Part shown: one piece after another, positions 25,298 to 34,059 of the stretch | Numbering within the stretch: the stretch's first letter is position 1 | How the letters are laid out: each line of letters starts with the position of its first letter | From: Neomesorhizobium albiziae | Lineage (GTDB): Bacteria > Pseudomonadota > Alphaproteobacteria > Rhizobiales > Rhizobiaceae | Direction: 5' to 3' | NCBI RefSeq assembly: GCF_900114255.1 | Contig: NZ_FOSL01000002.1 | Location: 62,001 to 126,000, forward strand | Length of the DNA stretch: 64,000 nucleotides | Program-made: the position numbers and the translations under genes | The notes under the pieces: generated by a model | The model's input: only the letters and a program-made list of their open reading frames with translations | Databases searched by the model: none | Told to the model about the DNA's origin: nothing

Positions 25298-26068
25298 ATG
25301 ACCCTTTTTCGTAACGTCGTGTTCGTCGCGGCGATCGCCGGACTGTTGGCCGGCATCGTGATGACGGCAATGCAAGCCTATGCCACCGTGCCGTTGATCT
25401 TGCAGGCGGAGACATTCGAGAACGCAGAAGCCGCACCCGCGCATGACCATGCCGAGGCCGCTCCGACGACCGACACTGCCGCCGCGACAGCCCCGGAAGC
25501 CGCGGCGCCTGCCGCGCATGACCATGGCGAAGAAGCCTGGGCGCCAGCCGACGGCTTCGAACGTTATGCCTATACGGCCGCCGCCAATGTCGTCACTGCA
25601 ATCGGTTTCGCGCTGATCCTGGTGGCGGTTTCGGAGGCCTTCGGCGGCATCCTCAGCTGGCGCCAGGGCCTGTTCTGGGGCTTTGCCGGCTTTGCCGTGT
25701 TCACGCTGGCTCCCGGCCTCGGCCTGCCGCCGGAACTGCCGGCAATGCCGGCCGCAGATCTCGCGGCGCGGCAGGTCTGGTGGATCGGCACGGTTGCCGC
25801 CACCGCGATCGGACTGGCGCTGATCGCCTTCCGCCGCTCGGCGCCGCTTGCCATTCTCGGCCTCGCGCTGATCGTCACGCCGCACATCATCGGCGCGCCG
25901 CAGCCCGAAAGCCATGAATCGCCGATCCCGGCAAACCTGCACCACCAGTTCGTGGTGGCCGCGACCGTGACCAGCCTGATCTTCTGGGTGGTGCTCGGCG
26001 GTCTGGTCGGACTGATCCGTGGCCGTTTCATGGGATCGGAAACCGAACTGCAGCGCAGCTTTGCCTGA
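25298..26068 (+). CDS. cbtA: Cobalt transporter subunit CbtA
   Basis: A 256-residue membrane protein with about five or six helices, beginning MTLFRNVVFVAAIAGLLAGI. A periplasmic or cytoplasmic loop near residues 40-90 is rich in His, Ala, Glu and Asp (HDHAEAAPTTD and AAHDHGEEAW) and may gather cobalt. The C-terminal part has the conserved TPHIIGAPQPE and HHQFVVAATVTSLIFW blocks. It works with CbtB in cobalt uptake for corrin synthesis. Confidence 0.92.
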   Translation: MTLFRNVVFVAAIAGLLAGIVMTAMQAYATVPLILQAETFENAEAAPAHDHAEAAPTTDTAAATAPEAAAPAAHDHGEEAWAPADGFERYAYTAAANVVTAIGFALILVAVSEAFGGILSWRQGLFWGFAGFAVFTLAPGLGLPPELPAMPAADLAARQVWWIGTVAATAIGLALIAFRRSAPLAILGLALIVTPHIIGAPQPESHESPIPANLHHQFVVAATVTSLIFWVVLGGLVGLIRGRFMGSETELQRSFA

Positions 26069-26576
26069 CAATGGACGGCTGACACTGCTCATCGGCGGCG
26101 CCCGCTCCGGCAAGAGCGCGCACGCCGAGCAGCTGGTGACCGCACTTCCCGCGCCGTGGACCTACATCGCCACGGCGCAATCCTTCGACGCCGAGATGGA
26201 TGATCGCATCGCGCTGCACCGGGCACGCCGCGCCGCTGGCTGGGAAACCGTCGAGGAACCGCACGACCTCGCCGGCACTCTTGCCAAACTCCCCGAGGGT
26301 CGGCCCGTGCTGGTCGACTGCCTGACCTTGTGGCTGACCAATCGCATGCTGGCGGACGCCGATCTCGAAACCGAATGCGCGCTGCTGGAGAACGTGCTCG
26401 CAGCGCCGCGCGGGCCCTGGTTCGTCGTCAGCAACGAGGTGGGCCTGGGCATCGTGCCGGACAACGCGCTGGCCCGGCGCTTCCGCGACGCCGCCGGGCG
26501 TTTGAACCAGCGCATCGCCGCCAAAGCGGACCGGGTGCTGTTCATGGTCGCCGGCCTTCCCATGCAGGTGAAATGA
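26061..26576 (+). CDS. cobP: Adenosylcobinamide kinase / guanylyltransferase
   Basis: A bifunctional enzyme (CobU in enteric naming) that phosphorylates adenosylcobinamide and adds GMP. The P-loop GGARSGKSAHAEQL is at the N-terminus, followed by YIATAQSFDAEM, HRARRAAGWETVEEP (the histidine used for guanylylation) and VDCLTLWLTN. No ATG is well placed. A TTG at 26061, overlapping the cbtA stop by eight bases, gives 171 residues, close to the family size; ATG 26019 would add 14 residues. Confidence 0.9.
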   Translation: MPDNGRLTLLIGGARSGKSAHAEQLVTALPAPWTYIATAQSFDAEMDDRIALHRARRAAGWETVEEPHDLAGTLAKLPEGRPVLVDCLTLWLTNRMLADADLETECALLENVLAAPRGPWFVVSNEVGLGIVPDNALARRFRDAAGRLNQRIAAKADRVLFMVAGLPMQVK

Positions 26577-26577
26577 G

Positions 26578-27189
26578 ATGAGCATCGAGGACAAGGACAG
26601 TGAACGCCACCGCGCCAAGATGGCCAAGCGCAAGGCGGTTCAGGACAAGGAAGTCGCCGAAAAGACCATCGAGAAGGGCCTTCTGATCGTCAACACTGGC
26701 CCGGGCAAGGGCAAGACCACCGCCGCCTTCGGGCTGGCATTGCGTATGCTCGGCTACGGCAAGAAGGTCGGCGTCGTGCAGTTCATCAAGGGCGCCTGGC
26801 ACACCGGCGAGAAGGACGCCTTCGCCACCTTCGGCGAACGCATCGTCTGGCACACGATGGGCGAAGGTTTCACCTGGGAAACGCAGGATCTGGCGCGCGA
26901 CATCGCCGCCGCCGAACGCGCCTGGTCCAAGGCGCTGGAGCTGATGGCCGATCCGTCGATCAGCCTGGTCGTGCTCGACGAACTCAACATCGCGCTGCGC
27001 TACGATTATCTCGACCTCGGCAAGGTGGTAGACGCGCTGAAGGCGCGGCGCGGCGACCTGCATGTCGTCGTCACCGGCCGCAACGCCAAGCCGGCGCTGG
27101 TCGAAGCCGCCGACCTGGTTACCGAAATGACGGCGGTGAAACATCATTTCGCGGCCGGCGTGAAGGCCCAGCAAGGCATCGAATTCTGA
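26578..27189 (+). CDS. cobO: Cob(I)yrinic acid a,c-diamide adenosyltransferase
   Basis: A 203-residue CobA/CobO-type enzyme that transfers adenosine from ATP to cobalt(I) corrinoids. The unusual P-loop GPGKGKTT lies at residues 41-48, and the VLDELNIALRYDYLDL box follows near residue 135. An N-terminal charged helix (residues 1-33) is typical. It begins one base after the cobP stop and is the last gene of the rightward riboswitch operon; its end faces cobD. Confidence 0.94.
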   Translation: MSIEDKDSERHRAKMAKRKAVQDKEVAEKTIEKGLLIVNTGPGKGKTTAAFGLALRMLGYGKKVGVVQFIKGAWHTGEKDAFATFGERIVWHTMGEGFTWETQDLARDIAAAERAWSKALELMADPSISLVVLDELNIALRYDYLDLGKVVDALKARRGDLHVVVTGRNAKPALVEAADLVTEMTAVKHHFAAGVKAQQGIEF

Positions 27190-27203
27190 TGTTCTGCTAC
27201 GCC

Positions 27204-28169
27204 TCAGGCGAGCAGGAACAGCGCCAGAAAACCAAACAGCCCGATCAGCAGCCAGTCGGCGACGCGGAAGATTTTCAGCGCGGCGCGGATGTCAGCCGCC
27301 GTCGCCTCGCGCCTGCCGCCCGCGCCCATGGTGGCATCGTGAACCGTGACGCCGCCATAGACGCGCGGACCGGCGAGCGCCAGGCCAAGCGCGCCGGCCA
27401 TTGCCGCTTCCGGCCAGCCGGCATTCGGCGAGCGATGCTTTCCCGCGTCGCGCCAGACGGCGCGCCAGGCATTTTCGGTCGAAGCGCCGCGAACGAAGAA
27501 CGCCGCGCAGGCGATCAGCAGCGCCGTCAGGCGCGAGGCCGGCAGGTTGACCAGATCGTCGAATCGCGCCGACGCCCAGCCGAAATCCTCGTGTTTTTCG
27601 GTGCGGTGGCCGATCATGGAATCGGCGGTGTTGACCGCCTTGTAGGCGGCGCCTCCAGCCAGCCCGCCGACGCCCAGCCAGAAGGCCGGCGCCACGATGC
27701 CGTCGGAAAAATTCTCGGCCAGGCTTTCGATTGCGGCGCGGCTGACACCCGCTTCGTCCAGCCGGTCCGGATCGCGCCCGACGATCCGCGAAACGGCGAC
27801 ACGTCCGGCCTCAAGGCCGCCGGTCTCCAGCGCTTGCGCCACCGCCGCGACATGGCTTTCGAGGCTGTTCTGCGCCAGCAGGCTGGTCGCCACGACAGCC
27901 GCAAGGACGACACCGAACGGTACGAGGGACAAGACGCCGGAGACGATGCCGGCAATCGCGGCGGGAATCAGGACGATGACGGCAAGGGCGAGAGCGCCGT
28001 GCAGGCGGCGTCGCGACGGCTGGAAGGAGGGAAGGTTCAGCCTGGCGTCAAGCCAGGAAATCAGATTGCCGATCCACATTACCGGATGGCCGATTGCCTT
28101 CAGCAGCGGCTGGGGATAGCCGGTGAACCGTTCGATCAAGAGGGCAAGAAAGGCGAGCAGTACTGACAT
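27204..28169 (-). CDS. cobD: Adenosylcobinamide-phosphate synthase
   Basis: A 321-residue inner-membrane protein of the CobD/CbiB family that attaches aminopropanol (phosphate) to adenosylcobyric acid. It starts MSVLLAFLALLIERFTGYPQ and has GHPVMWIGNLISWLD, the SLAENFSDGIVAPAFWLG motif and several membrane spans. The ATG at 28169 was chosen; one six codons upstream (28187) is also possible. Its start codon shares the sequence CATG with the start of cobC on the opposite strand. Confidence 0.92.
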   Translation of the reverse strand: MSVLLAFLALLIERFTGYPQPLLKAIGHPVMWIGNLISWLDARLNLPSFQPSRRRLHGALALAVIVLIPAAIAGIVSGVLSLVPFGVVLAAVVATSLLAQNSLESHVAAVAQALETGGLEAGRVAVSRIVGRDPDRLDEAGVSRAAIESLAENFSDGIVAPAFWLGVGGLAGGAAYKAVNTADSMIGHRTEKHEDFGWASARFDDLVNLPASRLTALLIACAAFFVRGASTENAWRAVWRDAGKHRSPNAGWPEAAMAGALGLALAGPRVYGGVTVHDATMGAGGRREATAADIRAALKIFRVADWLLIGLFGFLALFLLA

Positions 28170-29217
28170 GGCTTCCGGAGGTGGCATTGCGGCGGTAACG
28201 GATCACGGCGGCAGCCTCGAGCGCGCAGGCGTGCTGTTTCCAGACGCGCCGCAGCCCTGGATCGACCTTTCGACCGGGATCAATCCGCACCCCTACCCGC
28301 TTTTCGAGCTGCCTGCCACCGCCTTTTCCCGGCTGCCGGAACCGGGACGCAACCGCGAACTCGCCGCAGTCGCGGCTTCAGCCTATGGCGCAGCCTCAAG
28401 CAGCAATGTGGTCCCCGCGCCGGGTACGCAGATCCTTTTGCCGCGCGTCGCATCGCTGGTCGCTGCCGGACGCGCGATGGTGCTTGGCCCGACCTATGCC
28501 GAGCACCGGCGCGCCGCAGCCATCGCCGGACACATGGTCGAGGAAACCGACGATTTCGACAGGCTGGCCGACGCCGACCTCGCCATCATCGTCAACCCCA
28601 ACAATCCAGACGGGCGCGTGGTCGCCCGGGAGGATCTTCTCGCCCTTGCCGAAACGCTGAGATCGCGCGGCGGGCTGCTGATCGTCGACGAAGCCTTCAT
28701 GGATGTCGGACCGCTCGCGGAAAGCCTCGCGGGCGATGTTGCGGGCGGCGGCATCGTGGTGCTCAAATCCTTCGGCAAATTCTTCGGGCTGGCAGGAATC
28801 AGGCTCGGTTTCGCCATCGCTTCGCCGGGGATAGCCGCGAGCCTGGACGACCAGCTCGGCCCGTGGGCGGTCGCCGGGCCGGCGCTGGAGATCGGAATTC
28901 ACGCACTTACCGACAAGCACTGGCAGGAGACCATGCGTGCGAGGCTTGCCGGGGAGGCCCAGAGGCTTGACGCGCTGCTCGCCGGCCACGACATTCCGGT
29001 GATGGGCGGCACCAGCCTTTTTCGGTACGTACAGATGCCCGGCGCCGGCGCGCTGTTTTCCGTGCTTGGCGGCCACGGCATTCTGGCGCGGAACTTTGTG
29101 GAGCGGCCGGACCGCCTCCGGTTCGGACTGCCAGCGAACGAAAATGAATGGGACAGGCTTAGCGAGGCGCTCGCGGCTTGGCGCAGCGGAGCCCGGAAAA
29201 GAAGAATGCGCAAATGA
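28168..29217 (+). CDS. cobC: L-threonine-O-3-phosphate decarboxylase (aminotransferase fold)
   Basis: A 349-residue PLP enzyme of the histidinol-phosphate aminotransferase group. Landmarks are DHGGSLERAGVLFPDAP, WIDLSTGINPHPYP, VNPNNPDGR and the Schiff-base lysine in LKSFGKFFGLAG. It probably makes aminopropanol phosphate for the linker that CobD attaches. The ATG at 28168 gives the usual start; upstream in-frame codons overlap cobD. The downstream phosphatase gene overlaps its stop as ATGA. Confidence 0.92.
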   Translation: MASGGGIAAVTDHGGSLERAGVLFPDAPQPWIDLSTGINPHPYPLFELPATAFSRLPEPGRNRELAAVAASAYGAASSSNVVPAPGTQILLPRVASLVAAGRAMVLGPTYAEHRRAAAIAGHMVEETDDFDRLADADLAIIVNPNNPDGRVVAREDLLALAETLRSRGGLLIVDEAFMDVGPLAESLAGDVAGGGIVVLKSFGKFFGLAGIRLGFAIASPGIAASLDDQLGPWAVAGPALEIGIHALTDKHWQETMRARLAGEAQRLDALLAGHDIPVMGGTSLFRYVQMPGAGALFSVLGGHGILARNFVERPDRLRFGLPANENEWDRLSEALAAWRSGARKRRMRK

Positions 29218-29738
29218 TGATCCATGTCTGTTCGCTGACCCGGCTTCATGCCACCGTCGCTGCCACTGGCGCCGGACGCGTCGTGTCGCTGCTCAGCGCC
29301 GGTACGATCGTGGAAAGGCCGGCCACGGTGGAGGAGGTCGACCACCTGCACCTTTCCATGCACGACATCGTCGATGCGCAGCCCGATCTGGTGCTGCCAG
29401 GCCAGGCGCATGTCGAAAGGCTGCTGGAATTCGCTTCCGGCTGGGATCGCTCGAAGCCGCTGGTCGTGCACTGCTTTGCCGGCATCAGCCGCTCGACGGC
29501 CGCCGCCTATATCATCGCGGCGGCGTTGTCGCCGCAGCGCGACGAAATCGAGCTGGCGCAGACACTGCGGAAACTGTCGCCGTCTGCGACGCCCAATGCG
29601 CGGCTTGTTGCAATCGCCGACGAGTTGCTGGGCCGCGACGGACGCATGGTAGCGGCCATCGCCGCCATCGGCCGCGGCGCCGATGCTTACGAAGGCGTGC
29701 CCTTCGCGCTGGAACTCACCGCCGCGCCATTGGTATAG
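29214..29738 (+). CDS. Tyrosine/dual-specificity phosphatase-like protein coupled to cobC
   Basis: A 174-residue protein with a cysteine-phosphatase signature, HCFAGISRST, which fits the C-x5-R catalytic loop, preceded by an aspartate-rich stretch (HLSMHDIVDAQPDL) that could hold the general acid. The rest is a single small phosphatase domain. The start at 29214 overlaps the cobC stop as ATGA (a second ATG follows at once). Such proteins are usually annotated as tyrosine phosphatases, but the tight coupling to cobC suggests a metabolic phosphatase in nucleotide-loop assembly. Its substrate is unknown. Confidence 0.8.
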   Translation: MMIHVCSLTRLHATVAATGAGRVVSLLSAGTIVERPATVEEVDHLHLSMHDIVDAQPDLVLPGQAHVERLLEFASGWDRSKPLVVHCFAGISRSTAAAYIIAAALSPQRDEIELAQTLRKLSPSATPNARLVAIADELLGRDGRMVAAIAAIGRGADAYEGVPFALELTAAPLV

Positions 29739-29760
29739 GCTTGAACCTCACCCTGCCGGC

Positions 29761-31044
29761 TCAGAAACGTTCTCCAGCCAGATGGGCGACCTGCGCGCCG
29801 GCTTCGTAATACGCTTCCCTGAAGGGGCGGAAAGACGTTTCCCGCAATTCGGTCAACGGCAGCGGCATCTCGGCCTCGGTCTTTTCGCCAAGGATGAGTT
29901 GCGCGAGCTCGCGGCCAAACACGGTGCCCGGCGAGATGCCACGTCCGTTGTAGCCGGAGAAGCCGACCGCGTTCGGGCCGAATTTGTGGAAGCGCGGCAG
30001 CGCATCGTCCGTCATGCCGATCTGGCCATACCATTCATGTTCGAACGCGACGGCGCCAAGCTGCGGATAGAGCTTCGCCAACGCACGGCGGGCCCACGCT
30101 TTGTGAATGACTGTCCCGGTGTTGCGCAGCGCGCCGACGCTGCCGAAAACCAGCCTTCCCGCCTGGTCCAGCCTGAACGACGAAAGGATCGTCTTTGTAT
30201 CCCACACCCCTTCGCGCCCGGGCAGGATGGATTTCAGAAGTTCGGCGCCAAGCGGCCTCGTGGCGAGATTGAAATAGGGCAAATGCACCTGTTCGGTGCG
30301 GACATTTCGCCAGGGACCAGTGCTGTATGCGTCGGTGGCGACCACCACCCAGGCGGCGTCGACCACGCCGGACGCGGTGCGGACCTTCCATCGCTCGCCC
30401 TTGCGGTCAGCGGCGATGACGGGACTGTCCGTGTGGAATGCCGCTCCCGCTGCGATTGCCGCGCGGGCGAGGCCGCGCGCATAGGCAAGCGGCTGCAACG
30501 TGCCGGCACGCAGATCGAGCAGCGATCCGGCATAGGCCGAAGTGCCCAGCCGTTGCGCCGTCTCTGCGGCGTCGAGGACGCGGACCGGTGCGCCGCGCCG
30601 TTGCCATTGCGCCTCGCGCTCGCTGATTTCCTTCAACCCTTCCGGACCGACGGCGCAGTGAAGCGTACCGTTGCGCTCCAGTTCGCATGCGATGCCGTGC
30701 CGGTCGATTAGCGCCATCACCAGCGATGGGCCGTCGCCGAGAAGCTGCAGCAGCCGCTCCCCAAGGACAGGACCGAGCGTTGCCGACAGATCGTCCGGCA
30801 TCACCCAGAGGCCCGCATTGATCAGCCCGACATTGCGGCCGGCGCCGCCGAAGCCGATCTCGCGACCTTCAAGCAGCACAACGCGCCGGCCGGCTTCCGC
30901 CAGATGCAGCGCGCAGGACATGCCGGTGTAGCCGCCGCCGATAACGGCCACGTCGGCAGACACGTGTCCGTGAAGCGGATGGGTCGGCGGCGCGGCTGGC
31001 GCCGTCGCCTCCCAAAGCCCGTGCGAGCGCGGATCGCCGAGCAT
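29761..31044 (-). CDS. amaA: FAD-dependent amine oxidoreductase, probable L-pipecolate oxidase
   Basis: A 427-residue DAO-family flavoenzyme. The FAD-binding Rossmann motif VAVIGGGYTGMSCALHLAE lies near residue 32, followed by GFGGAGRNVGLINAG and, at the C-terminus, GFSGYNGRGISPGTVFG. Sequence alone cannot tell it from glutamylputrescine oxidase or related enzymes. It is the last gene of an operon with a piperideine-6-carboxylate dehydrogenase, a D-2-hydroxyglutarate dehydrogenase and HglS, so oxidation of L-pipecolate (Pseudomonas AmaA role) is the best reading. The ATG has GGAGG eight bases upstream. Confidence 0.75.
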   Translation of the reverse strand: MLGDPRSHGLWEATAPAAPPTHPLHGHVSADVAVIGGGYTGMSCALHLAEAGRRVVLLEGREIGFGGAGRNVGLINAGLWVMPDDLSATLGPVLGERLLQLLGDGPSLVMALIDRHGIACELERNGTLHCAVGPEGLKEISEREAQWQRRGAPVRVLDAAETAQRLGTSAYAGSLLDLRAGTLQPLAYARGLARAAIAAGAAFHTDSPVIAADRKGERWKVRTASGVVDAAWVVVATDAYSTGPWRNVRTEQVHLPYFNLATRPLGAELLKSILPGREGVWDTKTILSSFRLDQAGRLVFGSVGALRNTGTVIHKAWARRALAKLYPQLGAVAFEHEWYGQIGMTDDALPRFHKFGPNAVGFSGYNGRGISPGTVFGRELAQLILGEKTEAEMPLPLTELRETSFRPFREAYYEAGAQVAHLAGERF

Positions 31045-31092
31045 CAGCCGGCCCTCCAGGTCGGCACAGCCACCGAGATATTCATGCGGGCC

Positions 31093-32628
31093 TCACTCGA
31101 TGTCGAAGGACACGCCCTGGGCAAGCGGCAGCGCCTTGGAGTAGTTCACCGTGTTGGTGGCGCGCCGCATATAGGCTTTCCACGCATCCGAGCCACTCTC
31201 GCGGCCACCGCCGGTCTCCTTCTCGCCGCCGAAGGCGCCGCCAATCTCGGCTCCCGAGGTGCCGATGTTGACATTGGCGATGCCGCAGTCGGAACCGTCG
31301 ACAGACAGGAAGCGCTCGGCCTCCTGCAGGTCGAGCGTGAAGATCGACGACGACAGCCCGGCGCCTACCGCATTGTGGTCGGCGATCGCGGCGTCGAGGT
31401 CGGTGTATTTCATCACATAGAGGATCGGCGCGAAGGTCTCTTCAAGCACCGGCCCCTCCTGCTTCGGCATCTCCACCAGCGCCGGCTTGACGTAATAGGC
31501 ATCGGCATGGCCGGCGTCGACGCGGCTGCCGCCGGTGATCTTTCCGCCATGCGTCCCGGCTTGCTTCAACGCTTTCTGCATGCCGTCGAATGCCGCCTTG
31601 TCGATCAGCGGGCCGACCAGCGCCGAAGTCTCCAGCGGGCTGCCGACGGAAACGCTCTCATAGGCCTTCTTCAGGCGGGGAACGAGCGTGTCGTAGACGC
31701 TGTCATGCACGAACAGCCGGCGCAGCGTGGTGCAGCGCTGACCAGCGGTGCCCATGGCGCCGAAGGCAATGGCGCGCAGCGCCATGTCGAGATCGGCCGA
31801 TGGCGTGACGATGCCGGCATTGTTGCCGCCGAGTTCCAGGATGGCGCGGGCAAAACGTTTGGCCAGCCTTGGGCCGACATCGCGGCCCATGCGCGTCGAG
31901 CCGGTGGCCGAGACCAGCGGCACCTTCGGGTGGTCGACCAGCACCTCGCCGATGGCGCGGTCGCCGATCAGCACTTTCAGCAGGCCGTCCGGCGCATCGG
32001 ACCCAAAGCGCTTTACCGCTCGCTCGAAGATCGCCTGGCAGGCAAGGGCGGTCAGCGTCGTCTTCTCCGACGGCTTCCATACCACCGAATTGCCGCAGAC
32101 CAGCGCCAGGGCTGCGTTCCACGACCACACCGCGACCGGGAAGTTGAAGGCCGAGATGACGCCGATGACGCCGAGCGGATGCCAGGTTTCCATCATCCGA
32201 TGGCCAGGGCGCTCGGTGGCGATGGTAAGGCCGTAGAGCTGGCGCGAAAGGCCGACGGCGAAATCACAGATGTCGATCATTTCCTGCACTTCGCCCAGGC
32301 CTTCGGACGGTATTTTTCCCGCCTCGATCGACACCAGGCGGCCGAGTTCGGCCTTGTGGGCGCGCAGTTCCTCGCCCAGGAGCCGCACCAGCTCGCCGCG
32401 CTTCGGAGCCGGCACCAGCCGCCACTTGCGGAACGCCGAATCGGCTTCCTCGATGGCGCGGGCCGCACCCGCAGCCGTCGTCGTCGCCACCTCGGCGATC
32501 TTCTCGCCCGTCACCGGGCTCATCGCCGCCATGCCGCCGGCGGCATAGGCGCTCTCGCCAACACCAAGCGCGGACAGAAGCCCACGCGCCTCGGCAACAA
32601 TATCCAACCGCTTCGTCGATACGTTCAT
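31093..32628 (-). CDS. amaB: Aldehyde dehydrogenase family 7, L-piperideine-6-carboxylate / aminoadipate semialdehyde dehydrogenase
   Basis: A 511-residue ALDH7-type enzyme that oxidises aminoadipate semialdehyde to 2-aminoadipate in lysine breakdown. The oxyanion/glutamate motif LELGGNNAGIV and catalytic cysteine (Cys299, in GTAGQRCTT) are present, as is WHPLGVIGVISAFNFPVAVW. The C-terminal GGEKETGGGRESGSDAWK block is typical of antiquitin-like enzymes. A strong AGGAG lies seven bases upstream of the ATG. Neighbouring genes support lysine/pipecolate use. Confidence 0.88.
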   Translation of the reverse strand: MNVSTKRLDIVAEARGLLSALGVGESAYAAGGMAAMSPVTGEKIAEVATTTAAGAARAIEEADSAFRKWRLVPAPKRGELVRLLGEELRAHKAELGRLVSIEAGKIPSEGLGEVQEMIDICDFAVGLSRQLYGLTIATERPGHRMMETWHPLGVIGVISAFNFPVAVWSWNAALALVCGNSVVWKPSEKTTLTALACQAIFERAVKRFGSDAPDGLLKVLIGDRAIGEVLVDHPKVPLVSATGSTRMGRDVGPRLAKRFARAILELGGNNAGIVTPSADLDMALRAIAFGAMGTAGQRCTTLRRLFVHDSVYDTLVPRLKKAYESVSVGSPLETSALVGPLIDKAAFDGMQKALKQAGTHGGKITGGSRVDAGHADAYYVKPALVEMPKQEGPVLEETFAPILYVMKYTDLDAAIADHNAVGAGLSSSIFTLDLQEAERFLSVDGSDCGIANVNIGTSGAEIGGAFGGEKETGGGRESGSDAWKAYMRRATNTVNYSKALPLAQGVSFDIE

Positions 32629-32649
32629 CTGGAATCTCCTGTTCTAATC

Positions 32650-34059
32650 TTATCCGAAACGGACGGCGCCGAGCCGTCCCGGCGAGGTCAGCCGTTTCAA
32701 GCCCACAGCAAGGTCCTTGTTCTTCTGCTGCGTGTAACGGTCGTAGTAGGACTGGTTCTTCCGGCCAATGCCATGTTCTGCGCTGAAGGAACCGTGGAAC
32801 TTCTCTACCGCGACGGCAAAAACCCAGTCGCGCAGCCTATACTCGAAATCTTTATCGAGGGAGGCTGATTTGTCGACAACAAGATTGAAATGCACGCCGC
32901 CATCCCCGATGTGGCCGAAGTCGCAGATGGTAACGCCGGGAAACCGGGCCGGCATCTCGGCCTTCATATGGTCGCAGAAGGCCATGATGTCACCCCGGCG
33001 AAACGACAGATCGAAGGCGATCAGCCTGCCCAGGTGCTTGACACCCTCCGATAGCGCGTGCCTGAGGGCCCACATCTCATGCGCCGGCCCGACGAAGGCA
33101 TCGGCGAGGGCGCCGTCCTGCCAGAGATCGGCAAGCACTGTTTCCAGCACCGCATCCAGCGGCTGTTCGCCGTCGCGTGGCGTCCAGCTGCGCGATATCT
33201 CGGCCAGGATCACATAATGCGGGATGTTGCCGCCCTGGAACGGGTTCTTCAACGACGGAACATGCGAGAGAGCGGCGGAAACGGCATTCTTCGACATGCC
33301 TTCGAAGGCAGAGAGGTAGGCGCCAAGACGTTCTTCCATCGCCCGCAGCAACGGCATGACATCACTGCCGTTTCGGGGCACCAGATAGGCGGTGGAAACC
33401 TGGCGTGGCAGCGGCTCCAGATTGAGCACGCATTCGGTGACGATGCCGAAGGCGCCGGAGGTGCCGATGAAGAGCTGCTTCCAGTCGACGCCGGTATTGT
33501 TCTTGCGTAGCCCGGACATCAGATCAAGCACGGTGCCCTGCTCGTCGGCCAGCACCACTTTGACGCCGAGCACATTGCGGCGCACGTCACCATATCGAAG
33601 GAAGCGCGAACCGCCGGTGTTTGTCGCCAGCATGCCGCCGACGCGCGGGTCGGCGCCGAGGTCGATGGGGAAGAAAAGCCCTTCCTGTTCCAGCCGCGCA
33701 TTGACGTCCGAAAGCCGGAAACCGGCATCGAGGCGCAGCGACCGGTTGTCGATGTCGAGTTCGAAGCCCTGCGTCATCCGGTCGAGGCTGAGCACCGCCT
33801 GCGATCCATCGCCATCCGGCGTCGAGCCTGACACCAGTCCCGTGTTTCCCGACTGAGGCACCAGCGCGATGCCCTCGCGCACGCAATAGGCGACACATGC
33901 GGAGGCCTGCACGGTGTCGCGCGGACGCAGCACGAACGCGGCGCGGCCCTGGTCATAGCGCGCGCCATTTTCGTACACCGCCATATCGGCGGCATTGGCG
34001 ACGATGCCGCTGTCGCCCAGGATTTCGCCCAGTGCCGCTTTGTGCCGCGCGTCGATCAT
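32650..34059 (-). CDS. FAD-linked D-2-hydroxyacid dehydrogenase, probable D-2-hydroxyglutarate dehydrogenase
   Basis: A 469-residue VAO/GlcD-family flavoprotein. The FAD domain contains LVPQSGNTGLVSGSTPDG and ADPRVGGMLATNTGG. The substrate domain ends with the metal-binding type HIGDGGVHFNLV and SAEHGIGRKN. Because the upstream gene encodes HglS, whose product is D-2-hydroxyglutarate, this enzyme most likely oxidises that to 2-oxoglutarate; D-lactate or glycolate are alternatives on sequence alone. The ATG at 34059 overlaps the hglS stop as ATGA. Confidence 0.82.
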   Translation of the reverse strand: MIDARHKAALGEILGDSGIVANAADMAVYENGARYDQGRAAFVLRPRDTVQASACVAYCVREGIALVPQSGNTGLVSGSTPDGDGSQAVLSLDRMTQGFELDIDNRSLRLDAGFRLSDVNARLEQEGLFFPIDLGADPRVGGMLATNTGGSRFLRYGDVRRNVLGVKVVLADEQGTVLDLMSGLRKNNTGVDWKQLFIGTSGAFGIVTECVLNLEPLPRQVSTAYLVPRNGSDVMPLLRAMEERLGAYLSAFEGMSKNAVSAALSHVPSLKNPFQGGNIPHYVILAEISRSWTPRDGEQPLDAVLETVLADLWQDGALADAFVGPAHEMWALRHALSEGVKHLGRLIAFDLSFRRGDIMAFCDHMKAEMPARFPGVTICDFGHIGDGGVHFNLVVDKSASLDKDFEYRLRDWVFAVAVEKFHGSFSAEHGIGRKNQSYYDRYTQQKNKDLAVGLKRLTSPGRLGAVRFG

